DNA of 64,000 nucleotides, taken from the NCBI RefSeq assembly GCF_019039055.1, contig NZ_JAHOPB010000001.1, positions 2,046,001 to 2,110,000 of the forward strand. The letters run 5' to 3'. Positions 15,882 to 25,811 of this stretch are shown here, one piece after another. A model generated the notes under the pieces. The model was given only the letters and a program-made list of their open reading frames with translations. It made no database searches and had not been told where the DNA came from. Within the stretch, counting starts at the first letter, position 1, and every line of letters starts with the position of its first letter. The translations under genes and the position numbers were made by a program. The stretch comes from Reyranella humidisoli (GTDB lineage: Bacteria > Pseudomonadota > Alphaproteobacteria > Reyranellales > Reyranellaceae).

Positions 15882-17560
15882 ACCAGCCTGCCGTCGACCA
15901 GCGTGACGTGGTGATCGGCGGCGGCGACGGTATCCGGGCGATGCGTCACGAGCAGGATCGTCGTGCGCCCCTTCAAGCCGGCGATCGTCTCCAGGATTCG
16001 TTCCTCGTTGCCGGCATCGAGGGCGCTCGCCGGTTCGTCGAGCAGGATCAGTCGGGGCGCGCGCAACAGCAGGCGCGCGAGCGCCAGCCGCTGACGCTCG
16101 CCGCCCGACAGGCTGGCGCCACGGTCGCCGACGACCGTATCGAGGCCTTGCGGCAGCGCGGCGATCAAATCCGTCAGACCGGCCAGCCGCAGCGTTTCGA
16201 GCATCGCCTCGTCCGAAGCGTCGGGTTTCGACCAGGCGAGGTTCTCCCGGATCGAGGCGTGGAAGAGGAACGCCTCCTGCGACATCGTCCCGACCGAGCG
16301 TCGCCAGGCCGGGGCGATGTCCGGCGTGAGTTCGCGTCCGTCGACCAGGATGCGCCCCGATTGTGGCGTCAGCAGCCCGCCGAGCAGGTCGAGGATGGTG
16401 CTCTTGCCGGCCCCCGACACGCCCGACATCACGGTGAGGGATCCGGCGGGCAGCGACAGGTCGACACCGCGCAGCACGTCGGGATGGCCCCCGCCGTAGC
16501 CGAAGCGCACGTCCTCCATCCGGATCTCGCGCTCGAAGGCGATGGCCGGTTCCGCCGGCTCGGGGGCGGAATCGGCTGCTGCCTCGCAGGCCTCGACGGC
16601 GTCGGCGACGGCGCGATAGGCCGGCGCCGCGTGCACGAACTGCTGGGCGAGTTCCTGAACGCTTTGCAGCATCGGCAGCAGGCGCTGGAACACCAGGATC
16701 AGGACCAGCAGATCGGCCAGCGGCAGGCGGGCCCAGCTCGCGGCCAGCCACAGGAAGCCTGCCAGCGCGACCGCGACGATACAGTCCAGGAGGAGTCGGG
16801 TGTTGGCCTGCAGGCGGGCGGCGGCGAGGTCGGCACCTTCGGCGCTGCGCGCCGCGGCTTCGAAAGCGGCGACGTGCTGCGTCTCCGCGCCATAGGCCTT
16901 GGTGAGCTTCAGTGCCTGGAGGAACTCGGTGATTTCGCGGCTGACCCGCAGGTTGGCTGCGGAGGCGAACTCGCCCAGGCGCCGGCTCTCCGTAAGCCGG
17001 TGCCGCATCAGCCAGCCGAGGGCCGTGCCGAAGGCGAGGGCCAGCGCGGTGAAGCCCGGCGCGATGGCAAAGGCCACGGCGAAGTGCGCCGCCAGGATGG
17101 ACAGCCTCGCCGGCACCTCGAGCAGCAGGTGCGTGGCGTGCTCAACGCGCTCGATCTCGGTCGAGAAAAGCGCATGGAAATCGGCGGCGCGTCGGCTGCG
17201 CAGCCAGGACCACGAGGCGCGGGCGATGGCGCCATAGGCGCGGACCCGCAGCGCCACGGCGAAGTCGAAGGAGAGTTCGGCACCGACGATCTGCTGGGCG
17301 CGGGCGATCAGGGCGCGCAGCATCACGACCACCAAGAACAGCGACAGCAGGACCGGCAGCGAGCGCGGCAGCAGGGCGAGCCAGCCGCCGGTGCCGCCGG
17401 TTTCGGCGGCGCCCAGCGCATTCAGCAGGGGCACGAGCAGGGCAAGGCCGACGCCGTCGGTGGCGCCCGCCAGCACGACCAGCAGGGTCAGGAAAGCGAG
17501 CCGCCAGCCCCGGGCCTGCCCGCTGCGCAGGCGCCAGGCCGCTCTCAGGTCATCCAACAT
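15878..17560 (-). CDS. ABC exporter, fused membrane and ATPase domains (lasso D-like)
   Basis: The 560-residue half-transporter has an N-terminal six-helix membrane domain (about 1-300) and a C-terminal ATPase domain with Walker A SGVSGAGKST, signature LSGGERQRLALARLL and Walker B LILLDEPASALD. It lacks an N-terminal peptidase domain, as expected when B2 removes the leader. Single-gene exporters of this kind are the D component of lasso clusters and confer export and self-protection. It forms a two-gene unit with the glycosyltransferase-like gene and is convergent with the PhyH pair. Confidence 0.87.
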   Translation of the reverse strand: MLDDLRAAWRLRSGQARGWRLAFLTLLVVLAGATDGVGLALLVPLLNALGAAETGGTGGWLALLPRSLPVLLSLFLVVVMLRALIARAQQIVGAELSFDFAVALRVRAYGAIARASWSWLRSRRAADFHALFSTEIERVEHATHLLLEVPARLSILAAHFAVAFAIAPGFTALALAFGTALGWLMRHRLTESRRLGEFASAANLRVSREITEFLQALKLTKAYGAETQHVAAFEAAARSAEGADLAAARLQANTRLLLDCIVAVALAGFLWLAASWARLPLADLLVLILVFQRLLPMLQSVQELAQQFVHAAPAYRAVADAVEACEAAADSAPEPAEPAIAFEREIRMEDVRFGYGGGHPDVLRGVDLSLPAGSLTVMSGVSGAGKSTILDLLGGLLTPQSGRILVDGRELTPDIAPAWRRSVGTMSQEAFLFHASIRENLAWSKPDASDEAMLETLRLAGLTDLIAALPQGLDTVVGDRGASLSGGERQRLALARLLLRAPRLILLDEPASALDAGNEERILETIAGLKGRTTILLVTHRPDTVAAADHHVTLVDGRLV

Positions 17561-17634
17561 CTAGATCAGCCAGCAGGGGCCGGTAACGAATCCATGCCCC
17601 AGCGTATCAGGGAGATCGGCCCCGCGCCTGCCTT

Positions 17635-18765
17635 CTACTCCGCAGCCGCGGCGGCGAATCGAAGGTCGGGCAGGGGCTGCGAGCGGTCGACCGGGGCACC
17701 GGCATCGAACGCCTTGAGTTCGGGCATGACGGTCCTGGCGAACATCGCCATGTTCCGCGCCGCCTCCTCGTGCGGCATGCCGGCATAGGAGAAGACGCCG
17801 ACATAGCCGCAGTTATTCGTCTGCCTGTGGATCGCCATGATCTTGTCGTGGACCTGCTCGGGCGTGCCATAGACCTGAAGATCGGCGAAGAACTCGATCG
17901 CCTTCTGGTCGCCATAGACAGCGAGCTTCTCGTTCATCTTGGCGTAGTACTCGTAGCCGCGCTGGTTCTTCATGTGCGCGCCAGCGAACTGGTAGTGGTC
18001 GAGCACCGTGCGGTAGTAGCCGCCGATGTATTTCACCGCCATCTCGCGCGCCCGCTCCGCGCTCTCGTCGACGAAGGTCCAGCCGGCCGAGATCGGCTGC
18101 GGCGCGTCGGTCCCGTTGATCTCGCGATAGAGCGTATTGTACTCGGCGAGCTCCTTCTCGACTTCGCGCCACGGCTTCTGCGGGATGATCAGCAGGCCGA
18201 CACCCAGTCGCGCCATGATCCGCGCACTCTCCGGCGAGACGGCGGCGGCGTAGGTGCGGCCGCGGAAGCTCTTGAACGGCGCGGGGCGGATCTCGACCGG
18301 CGGCTGCCTGTAGTGCTTGCCCTGGTATTCCATCACGCCGCTCTCGAGGCCCTTCAGCAGCGCCTCGCCGTATTCGACGAACAGTTCGCGACTGTCGCCC
18401 ATGTCGAGGCGGAACCCATCGAACTCGACCTTACCGGCGCCGCGGCCGAGACCGAGGATCATGCGGCCGCCTGAAAGGTGATCGAGCATGGAGATCTGCT
18501 CGGCGACCCGCATCGGGTCGTGCCACGGCAGGACCACCACCATCGAGCCCAGCCGGACATGCTTCGTGCGACCGGCCATGTAGGACAGGAACTGCACCAC
18601 GTCGGGACACATCGTGTAGTCGGTGAAATGGTGCTCGACCGACCAGATCGAGTCGAAGCCCAGCGGCTCGGCCATGTCGGCCAGCGCCAGTTCGTTCAGG
18701 TAGATCTGCCGGTCGCTGAGCGCCCGGCCGGTGTTCTGGAAGACTGCAGCCATTCCGACATGCAT
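17635..18765 (-). CDS. LLM-class flavin-dependent oxidoreductase
   Basis: This 376-residue enzyme has the bacterial luciferase-like TIM barrel: FDSIWSVEHHFTDY near the N-terminus, VRLGSMVVVLPWHDP and LGRGAGKVEFDGF. Members use FMNH2 or F420 to oxidise aldehydes, alkanesulfonates or other small organics. The ATG at 18765 is chosen over an upstream frame start because it follows a near-perfect ribosome site, GGAGGTAACGCC. The gene stands alone, so the substrate cannot be deduced. Confidence 0.88.
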   Translation of the reverse strand: MHVGMAAVFQNTGRALSDRQIYLNELALADMAEPLGFDSIWSVEHHFTDYTMCPDVVQFLSYMAGRTKHVRLGSMVVVLPWHDPMRVAEQISMLDHLSGGRMILGLGRGAGKVEFDGFRLDMGDSRELFVEYGEALLKGLESGVMEYQGKHYRQPPVEIRPAPFKSFRGRTYAAAVSPESARIMARLGVGLLIIPQKPWREVEKELAEYNTLYREINGTDAPQPISAGWTFVDESAERAREMAVKYIGGYYRTVLDHYQFAGAHMKNQRGYEYYAKMNEKLAVYGDQKAIEFFADLQVYGTPEQVHDKIMAIHRQTNNCGYVGVFSYAGMPHEEAARNMAMFARTVMPELKAFDAGAPVDRSQPLPDLRFAAAAAE

Positions 18766-18869
18766 GGCGTTACCTCCTGCTGGTTGCCGCATGGTAAACG
18801 GCTGTTCACATGATTGGGAAGTGCCTGCCGATGCTTGATTCCGCCGTATTCGACCGTCATATCCGCCCC

Positions 18870-19526
18870 ATGCGCACCCTGTTCGCCGCTCTCTCGTCTG
18901 CCGCCCTCCTCTCGCTCGGTGCCGCCCAGGCTCACGCCCAGGCTCCGGCCCCGGTGCAGCAGGCCCAGGCGCCAGCGTCCAATCCGCAGGTTGCGGAAGT
19001 GGAGCGCTACTTCAACGGCATCCGCACCATGCAGGCCCGCTTCGTCCAGTCGAATCCCGGCGGCACGGTCGTTCAGGGCACCCTCTCGGTGAGCCGGCCA
19101 GGCCGCATGCGCTTCGAATACGATCCGCCCTCGCAGCTCAAGATCGTGGCCGACGGCAGCCAGGTGACGATGTGGGACATCGCAAACCGCGACTTCGGCC
19201 AGTGGCCGATCGGATGGACTGCAGCCTCCTTCCTGGTGCGTGACCCGATGGTGCTGCAGGGCGGCGACCTCACGGTCGAGAAGATCGAGCGCACCGACGG
19301 CATGCTGCAGCTCACCATGAGCCAGACCAAGAAGCCGAACGAAGGCAAGGTCATCGTGCGCCTCGGCGAAAATCCGATGGTGCTGCGCGGCTGGAGCATC
19401 ATCGACAATCGCGGCCAGCGGGTCGACGTTGCGCTGAACGGCCTGCAGACCGGATTGCCCCTGGCAGCCTCGCTGTTCAAGTTCGACGGCCCGGATGCGG
19501 GTCAGATACGGCGCGGCGCCAACTGA
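18870..19526 (+). CDS. lolA: LolA-family outer-membrane lipoprotein carrier
   Basis: This 218-residue periplasmic protein has a clear Sec signal (MRTLFAALSSAALLSLGAAQAHAQA) and the LolA fold: RTMQARFVQSNPGG, a run of beta strands (GRMRFEYDPPSQLKIVADG) and the closing region RVDVALNGLQTGLPL. LolA shuttles lipoproteins from LolCDE to the outer membrane acceptor. The start is taken at 18870, where the signal begins, rather than at upstream codons. Some alphaproteobacterial relatives are annotated only as LolA-like. Confidence 0.85.
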   Translation: MRTLFAALSSAALLSLGAAQAHAQAPAPVQQAQAPASNPQVAEVERYFNGIRTMQARFVQSNPGGTVVQGTLSVSRPGRMRFEYDPPSQLKIVADGSQVTMWDIANRDFGQWPIGWTAASFLVRDPMVLQGGDLTVEKIERTDGMLQLTMSQTKKPNEGKVIVRLGENPMVLRGWSIIDNRGQRVDVALNGLQTGLPLAASLFKFDGPDAGQIRRGAN

Positions 19527-19536
19527 CGCGCTATAG

Positions 19537-19560
19537 TCCCCGCCTGAACCGGCGTGGGGA
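19537..19560 (+). terminator. Weak hairpin after the lolA-like gene
   Basis: TCCCCGCC and GGCGTGGGGA can pair with a one-base bulge around a six-base loop, and TTTG follows. It sits in the 43-bp gap between lolA and the acetyltransferase. The short T run makes it a weak candidate. Confidence 0.35.
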
Positions 19561-19569
19561 TTTGACGAC

Positions 19570-20106
19570 GTGAGCGGACTGACGGTGAGAGCCTCGACCG
19601 AGGCCGACGTGGCGCGTTGCGCGGAGATTTACGGACATCACGTGCTGCACGGCACGGCCTCCTTCGAGGTCGATCCGCCCGACCTTGCGGAGATGAAGAA
19701 GCGCCGCTCGGCCGTGCTCGATCTCGGCCTGCCGTACATCGTGGCCGAGAAGGACGGGCGCTTGCTGGGCTATGCCTATGCCGGCCTTTACCGCACGCGC
19801 CCGGCCTATCGCTTCACCGTCGAGAATTCGATCTACATCGACAAGGATGCGGTCGGGCAGGGCGTCGGCAAGGCGCTGCTGGTGCCGCTGATCGATCTCT
19901 GCACCCGTGACGGCCGCCGCCAGATGATCGCCGTGATTGGCGATTCCGCGCACGTCGCCTCGATCAACCTCCACGCCTCCTGCGGCTTCGAGATGACCGG
20001 CACGCTGAAGAGCGTCGGCTTCAAGTTCGGCCGCTGGCTCGACAGCGTCCTGATGCAGCGACCGTTGGGCGAGGGGGATGGAAAACCGCCCGTGTCCAAT
20101 CCCTAG
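19570..20106 (+). CDS. GNAT acetyltransferase, phosphinothricin/methionine-sulfoximine type
   Basis: This 178-residue enzyme matches the Pat/Bar/MnaT subfamily: an N-terminal block AEIYGHHVLHGTASFE, the acetyl-CoA pyrophosphate loop VGQGVGKALL, and the C-terminal HASCGFEMTGTLKSVGFKFGRW. It should acetylate an amino-acid analogue or amino acid such as methionine sulfoximine or phosphinothricin. The start is a GTG at 19570 with no strong ribosome site. It is followed 12 bases later by an acyl-CoA ligase gene on the same strand. Confidence 0.87.
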   Translation: MSGLTVRASTEADVARCAEIYGHHVLHGTASFEVDPPDLAEMKKRRSAVLDLGLPYIVAEKDGRLLGYAYAGLYRTRPAYRFTVENSIYIDKDAVGQGVGKALLVPLIDLCTRDGRRQMIAVIGDSAHVASINLHASCGFEMTGTLKSVGFKFGRWLDSVLMQRPLGEGDGKPPVSNP

Positions 20107-20118
20107 GAAGGTGTCGAA

Positions 20119-21653
<1,535 letters not shown>

Positions 21654-21654
<1 letters not shown>

Positions 21655-22601
21655 TGCGGGACTGGCTGCGGCGCCTTCCGCCCAATGTGCAGGGGGCGCT
21701 GTGGCTGGTGAGCGGCGGCTTCATCTTCACCTCGACCGGCGTGATGATCCGTCTGCTGTCGGAGCAGGTCGAGAGCGTCCAGACAGCGTTCTTCCGCGCC
21801 ATCCTCTCGGTGGTGATGCTGCTGCCACTGATGATGACGGGCAAGGTGAAGCCGTGGCTCAGCCAGCGCATCGCCGGTCATTTCTGGCGCACCTTCATGG
21901 GCACCACCTCGATGGTGCTGGGCTTTTACGCCATCTCGATGCTGCCGCTGGCCGACGCGACGGCGATCGCCTTCTCGCAACCACTCTTCTCCGTCGTGGT
22001 CGCGGCGGTCATCGCCAAGGAGAAGGTCCGCTGGCGACGCTGGACGGCGACGGTCGTAGGCTTCGCCGGCGTGCTGGTGATGGTGCGGCCGGGCGAGGGG
22101 AGCCTCCAGCTCGGTGCGCTGGTGGCGCTGGCCAACGCGGCTTGCGTGGCCATCTCGATCCTGCTGGTGAAGCGTCTTTCCGATTCCGAATCGCCGCTGA
22201 TGATCCTGACGCAGTTCGCGATCTTCTCGACCCTGCTGCTGGCGCCACCGGCGATCTGGGTCTGGCGCTGGCCGGATCTCTGGGGCTGGGTGCTGGCGAT
22301 CGGCATCGCCTCCACCGCCACGGTCGGCCAGTATTTCTGGGTCCAGGCCTTCAAGTCCGGCGAGATGTCGGCCATCGCGCCGTTCGAATACATGCGGCTG
22401 CCCTTCGCGGTTTTCATGGGCTGGCTGATGTGGAACGAGATGCCGGTCGTCTGGACCTATGTCGGCGCCGCCATCGTCATCGCCTCGGCGCTCTACATCG
22501 CCCATCGCGAGCATGTGGTCGCGCGCGAGCGGCGGCGCGCCGCCGCGGTCAGCCCGCCGGAGAAGCCCCCCGAGAAGCTTCCGTCTGGCCCTGCTCCTTG
22601 A
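21654..22601 (+). CDS. EamA/DMT-family transporter
   Basis: This 315-residue membrane protein has ten predicted hydrophobic helices in two EamA repeats. Typical fragments are VMIRLLSEQVESVQTAFFRA, LPLADATAIAFSQPLFSVV and, near the end, EMPVVWTYVGAAIVIASALYI. Such transporters move amino acids, nucleotides or other metabolites, usually outward. The start shares the A of the upstream stop (TGATG at 21652-21656). The last 53 bases overlap, tail to tail, with the YkvA-like gene. Confidence 0.88.
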
Positions 22602-22926
22602 GCAGCCAGGCGCGTGCCTGCGCGCGGTGTGTCTCCGTGATGTGCATGCGGGCGGCGGTGAAGGCCGCGACCATGATGGCGGCGTCGTCGGTGAACCCGA
22701 GGCCGAGCAGCAGGTCGGGGATGACGTCGAACGGCAGCACGAAATAGGCCAGCGCCCCGAACAGGGTTGCACGGATCGGCAGCGGGGTGGCGCTGTCGGT
22801 GGCGCAATAGAAGGCCGCCACCGCGTCCTCGGTGAAGGGGACCCGGCCCAGATTGCGGCGGGCCTTCGTCCAGAAGTTCCGGCGGACGGTCGCTTCGTTC
22901 CGGGTCAGATCGGATGCGTCGCTCAT
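22549..22926 (-). CDS. YkvA-family (DUF1232) membrane protein
   Basis: This 125-residue protein contains the DUF1232 core [30 protein letters not shown], including the conserved PxDxIPDxxxxxGxxDD pattern. The function of the family is unknown; it is a small inner-membrane protein. I take the ATG at 22926 (MSDASDL) because the open sequence upstream is low-complexity, although no good ribosome site is visible. It converges on and overlaps the DMT transporter gene by 53 bases. Confidence 0.82.
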   Translation of the reverse strand: MSDASDLTRNEATVRRNFWTKARRNLGRVPFTEDAVAAFYCATDSATPLPIRATLFGALAYFVLPFDVIPDLLLGLGFTDDAAIMVAAFTAARMHITETHRAQARAWLLKEQGQTEASRGASPAG

Positions 22927-23005
22927 GTCGGGAAAGGTTGGGTCGGCGGCCCGGCTTGGCAAGGGGGGTGGAAATGCTAAAAGCGCCCAACCACGGAGGA
23001 CAGCA

Positions 23006-23767
23006 ATGAACGTCAAGGGTCAGGCCGCCATCGTCACGGGTGGCGCTTCGGGATTGGGCGGCGCCACGGCCTCGGCGCTGGCGGCGGCGGGCGCCAGGGT
23101 TGCGATCTTCGACCTGCAGGACGAGCTGGGCGAGCAGAAGGCCAGGGAAATCGGCGGTCTCTTCGTGAAGACCAACGTGGCCGACGCCGCCAGCGTGGAG
23201 GCCTCGGTGAAGACGGTCGTCGAGAAGCTGGGCGCGCCGCGCGTCGTCGTGAACTGCGCCGGCATCGGCCGCTCCGGCCGCACCGTGTCCAAGTCCGGCC
23301 CGCACGATCTGGCGATGTTCAGCCAGGTCATCCAGGTGAACCTGATCGGCACCTTCAACGTGATCCGCGTCGCGGCCTACGCGATGAGCCAGGCCGAGCC
23401 GATGGACGGCGGCGAGCGCGGCGTGATCATCAACACCGCATCGGTCGCGGCGTTCGACGGCCAGATCGGCCAGGCGGCCTACTCGGCATCGAAGGGCGGC
23501 GTGGTCGGCATGACCCTGCCGATCGCGCGCGACCTCGCGAGCCTCGGCGTCCGGGTCTGCACCATCGCGCCGGGCCTGTTCCTGACGCCGATGATGATGA
23601 GTCTGCCGGCGGAGGCGCAGAAGAGCCTGGGCGCGCAGGTGCCGTTCCCCTCGCGTCTCGGCGACCCGAAGGAATATGCCCAGCTCGCCATGAGCATCGT
23701 CGAGAACCCGATGCTGAACGGCGAGACGATCCGCCTCGACGGCGCGATCCGCATGGCGCCTAAGTAA
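23006..23767 (+). CDS. SDR dehydrogenase, 3-hydroxyacyl-CoA dehydrogenase type 2-like
   Basis: This 253-residue NAD-dependent enzyme has the Rossmann motif [10 protein letters not shown] at 11-20, NCAG, a catalytic Ser ([11 protein letters not shown]) and YSASKGG. The sequence after the active site ([14 protein letters not shown], then [13 protein letters not shown]) is typical of the HSD17B10/type 2 3-hydroxyacyl-CoA dehydrogenase group, which acts in beta-oxidation of branched or short acyl-CoA. The ATG at 23006 follows GGAGGACAGCA. It stands alone between the YkvA gene and a secreted protein. Confidence 0.88.
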   Translation: MNVKGQAAIVTGGASGLGGATASALAAAGARVAIFDLQDELGEQKAREIGGLFVKTNVADAASVEASVKTVVEKLGAPRVVVNCAGIGRSGRTVSKSGPHDLAMFSQVIQVNLIGTFNVIRVAAYAMSQAEPMDGGERGVIINTASVAAFDGQIGQAAYSASKGGVVGMTLPIARDLASLGVRVCTIAPGLFLTPMMMSLPAEAQKSLGAQVPFPSRLGDPKEYAQLAMSIVENPMLNGETIRLDGAIRMAPK

Positions 23768-23785
23768 GCGGCCCGGAGCGCCCCG

Positions 23786-24154
23786 ATGCGACTTCCGACG
23801 TTACTGGTGACGGTGGCTGGTATGGCTGTCGTCGCTGTGCCTGCGATGGCGGAGTCGCGCTGGCTCGCCTGCAAGGTGACGGACCGGGGCGGCCAGGTTC
23901 GCAACTTCAGCGTCGTATTCGACGATCGCCGCAACACGGCGGGTGTCTGGGACGGGTCGTCGTTGGCCGAGGGAACGAGTGTTGCGATTACGTTCCAGGC
24001 CGTGCGCGCGACCTTCCCGAACTTCACAATGACGTACAACAGAAACGACGGCGCCTTCTCGATGACGCCGCTCGGCGCAAACTATGGCGGCCTGCTCCAC
24101 GGCGAGTGCCGTCGCAGCCCCGCGCCGGCCGGCGTTCCCGCCGATCGGCGCTGA
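23786..24154 (+). CDS. Small secreted protein of unknown function
   Basis: The 122-residue product has a clear Sec signal (MRLPTLLVTVAGMAVVAVPAMAES) and a mature part of about 100 residues with beta-strand character (WLACKVTD, FSVVFDDRRN, FTMTYNRNDGAFSM) and two Cys (ACKV, GECRR) that could pair. I recognise no family. It lies 18 bp after the SDR gene and is convergent with a lipoprotein gene 17 bp away. Confidence 0.7.
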   Translation: MRLPTLLVTVAGMAVVAVPAMAESRWLACKVTDRGGQVRNFSVVFDDRRNTAGVWDGSSLAEGTSVAITFQAVRATFPNFTMTYNRNDGAFSMTPLGANYGGLLHGECRRSPAPAGVPADRR

Positions 24155-24171
24155 AGGCTTTTCGTCGGCCG

Positions 24172-24783
24172 TCAGTAACCCAGGTCGGCCGGCTGCTCGC
24201 AGCGCAGGTCGGCCACGCTGTTCTCGGTCGCCTGTCGGCCCGGCGTCGTCTGGCCGTCGCAGGTGTAGCGGATGCGCAGCGTCTTGGTGAGCCGATCGGG
24301 CATGCCGAAGATATAGGCCATCGCCGGCACCTGGCATCGCGTCGAGCCTTCGCCGCAAATGTCGCGAACCTGCTGTGTCACGTCGATGGTCGAGGAGGGT
24401 CCGCCCCAGGAGGCTTCGAGGATGTCGATGCGCCGCGGCTTGATCGGGGCGGCGCCGACGCAGGCCATGCGGACCTTGAAGGTCGGTGGGGCGACCTCGG
24501 CGAGGACGAAGTTCTGCGGCTGGCACGTCCAGATGACGGTCAGCTTCTTGTTCAGATCGTAACGGTTGTCGTTATAGGCCGGGCCGTTGGCGAACACGTC
24601 GCAGGGATAGCCGCCGGGACAGGTGACCATGCTGGTCACGTCGGCGCCGGGGCCGGCCTGCGGCAGCCCCCAGTAGGCGCGCTTGATCTGCGCTGTCGAC
24701 TGCACGACGCGCGAGGCCTGGCTGCACGCCACGACTGTGCCCAAGACGGCCATTGCAACAAGTAAGAGACGACCCCAAGCCAT
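24172..24783 (-). CDS. Putative lipoprotein with two DVT repeats
   Basis: This 203-residue protein begins with a lipoprotein signal ending VVAC, which puts the lipidated Cys at position 20. The mature part holds two similar segments, IKRAYWGLPQAGPGADVTSMV and ILEASWGGPSSTIDVTQQV, each followed by Cys residues and a beta-rich stretch ending RIRYTC or IWTC. This points to a two-repeat beta domain. The family is not known to me. The ATG at 24783 follows GGGGGTTTC. It is divergent from the chromate operon, across a 197-bp control region. Confidence 0.7.
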   Translation of the reverse strand: MAWGRLLLVAMAVLGTVVACSQASRVVQSTAQIKRAYWGLPQAGPGADVTSMVTCPGGYPCDVFANGPAYNDNRYDLNKKLTVIWTCQPQNFVLAEVAPPTFKVRMACVGAAPIKPRRIDILEASWGGPSSTIDVTQQVRDICGEGSTRCQVPAMAYIFGMPDRLTKTLRIRYTCDGQTTPGRQATENSVADLRCEQPADLGY

Positions 24784-24870
24784 GAAACCCCCGGTATATA
24801 CCTGCACTCACAGTCCCATTATCCCGGCCGCAAACTAACGTCAGGCTGCGGCGGCGGCAATCGGCCAAGC

Positions 24871-24898
24871 TTGACAGTATTTGCACTGTCTTTAAAAG
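24871..24898 (+). promoter_or_regulatory. Promoter with overlapping inverted-repeat operator before chrB-chrA
   Basis: TTGACA (24871-24876) and TAAAAG (24893-24898) are 16 bases apart and make a reasonable sigma-70 promoter pointing toward the rhodanese-ChrB gene. A perfect inverted repeat GACAGT-N6-ACTGTC (24873-24890) overlaps the -35 box, the classic place for a repressor. Which protein binds is unknown; ChrB-like proteins have been proposed as chromate-responsive regulators. Confidence 0.55.
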
Positions 24899-24980
24899 AG
24901 GCGTCGATGGGGATCGCGATCTCCCCACGAGGCGACAGCCGAAGCATCGCGTCCTGCTCCACTTCACAAGGACGCCGCAC

Positions 24981-25811
24981 ATGCCTTCGCCCAACACGAT
25001 TTCTCCTGACAAGCTCGCTCGCCTCATCGGTCGCCCCGATTCACCCGTACTGATAGACGTCTGCACCGAGGAAGACTTCGCCGCCAATCCGCGCCTCGTG
25101 CCGGGGGCGGTGCGCCGCCCGTGGGCCGACGTCCCCGCCTGGGGGCCAGCCTTGGTCGCCGCCCGCCGCCCTGCCGTTATTGTCTGCAAGAAGGGCCTGA
25201 AACTCAGCCAGGGCGTCGCCGCGTGGCTGCGCCACGAGGGCGTGCCCACGGATGTGCTCGAAGGCGGCATCGTCGCCTGGCAGGCGGCGCAGTTGCCGAC
25301 CGTGCCCGTCGAGCGCCTGCCGCGCCGGGATGCCCAGGGTCGAACCGTCTGGGTGACGCGCAGCCGGCCCAAGGTCGATCGCATCGCCTGCCCGTGGCTG
25401 ATCCGCCGCTTCGTCGACCCGCAGGCGGTCTTCCTTTATGTCGCCCCGTCGGAGGTCCTCGACGTCGCCGACCGTTTCGGCGCCACGCCGTTCGATGTCG
25501 ATCACGAGAACGTGCACTGGAGCCATCGCGGCGAGCGCTGCACCTTCGACCTGATGGTCGAGGAGTTCGGCCTCGAAACCGAGCCGCTGAAGCGGCTGGC
25601 GACGATCGTGCGCGGGGCGGACACGGCGCGGCCGGAACTGGCGCCGGAATCGGCCGGACTTCTCGCCGCCTCGCTCGGCCTGTCGCGCATGTATGCCGAC
25701 GATCTGGCGCAGCTCGAGGCGGGGCTTGCGCTCTACGACGCCTTCTATCGCTGGTGCCGCGATGCCGTCGACGAGGGACACGACTGGCCCCCGACCGCGA
25801 GGAAGTCATGA
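24981..25811 (+). CDS. chrB: Rhodanese-ChrB fusion, chromate resistance protein
   Basis: This 276-residue protein fuses an N-terminal rhodanese-like domain (1-105; active-site Cys69 in VIVCKKG) to a ChrB C-terminal domain (from about VWVTRSRPKVDRIACPWLIRR, with FDVDHENVHWSHRGERCTFD). ChrB accompanies ChrA and is required for full or chromate-inducible resistance. The ATG at 24981 follows AAGGA, and the stop overlaps chrA as ATGA. The upstream inverted repeat suggests repression of the pair. The rhodanese fusion may supply sulfur chemistry for chromate reduction (inference). Confidence 0.87.
   Translation: MPSPNTISPDKLARLIGRPDSPVLIDVCTEEDFAANPRLVPGAVRRPWADVPAWGPALVAARRPAVIVCKKGLKLSQGVAAWLRHEGVPTDVLEGGIVAWQAAQLPTVPVERLPRRDAQGRTVWVTRSRPKVDRIACPWLIRRFVDPQAVFLYVAPSEVLDVADRFGATPFDVDHENVHWSHRGERCTFDLMVEEFGLETEPLKRLATIVRGADTARPELAPESAGLLAASLGLSRMYADDLAQLEAGLALYDAFYRWCRDAVDEGHDWPPTARKS

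Noticed and set aside
15908..17788. A 626-codon plus-strand frame opposite the ABC exporter
   Set aside because: Gln/Gly/Arg-rich and without motifs; the minus strand has all ABC transporter signatures.
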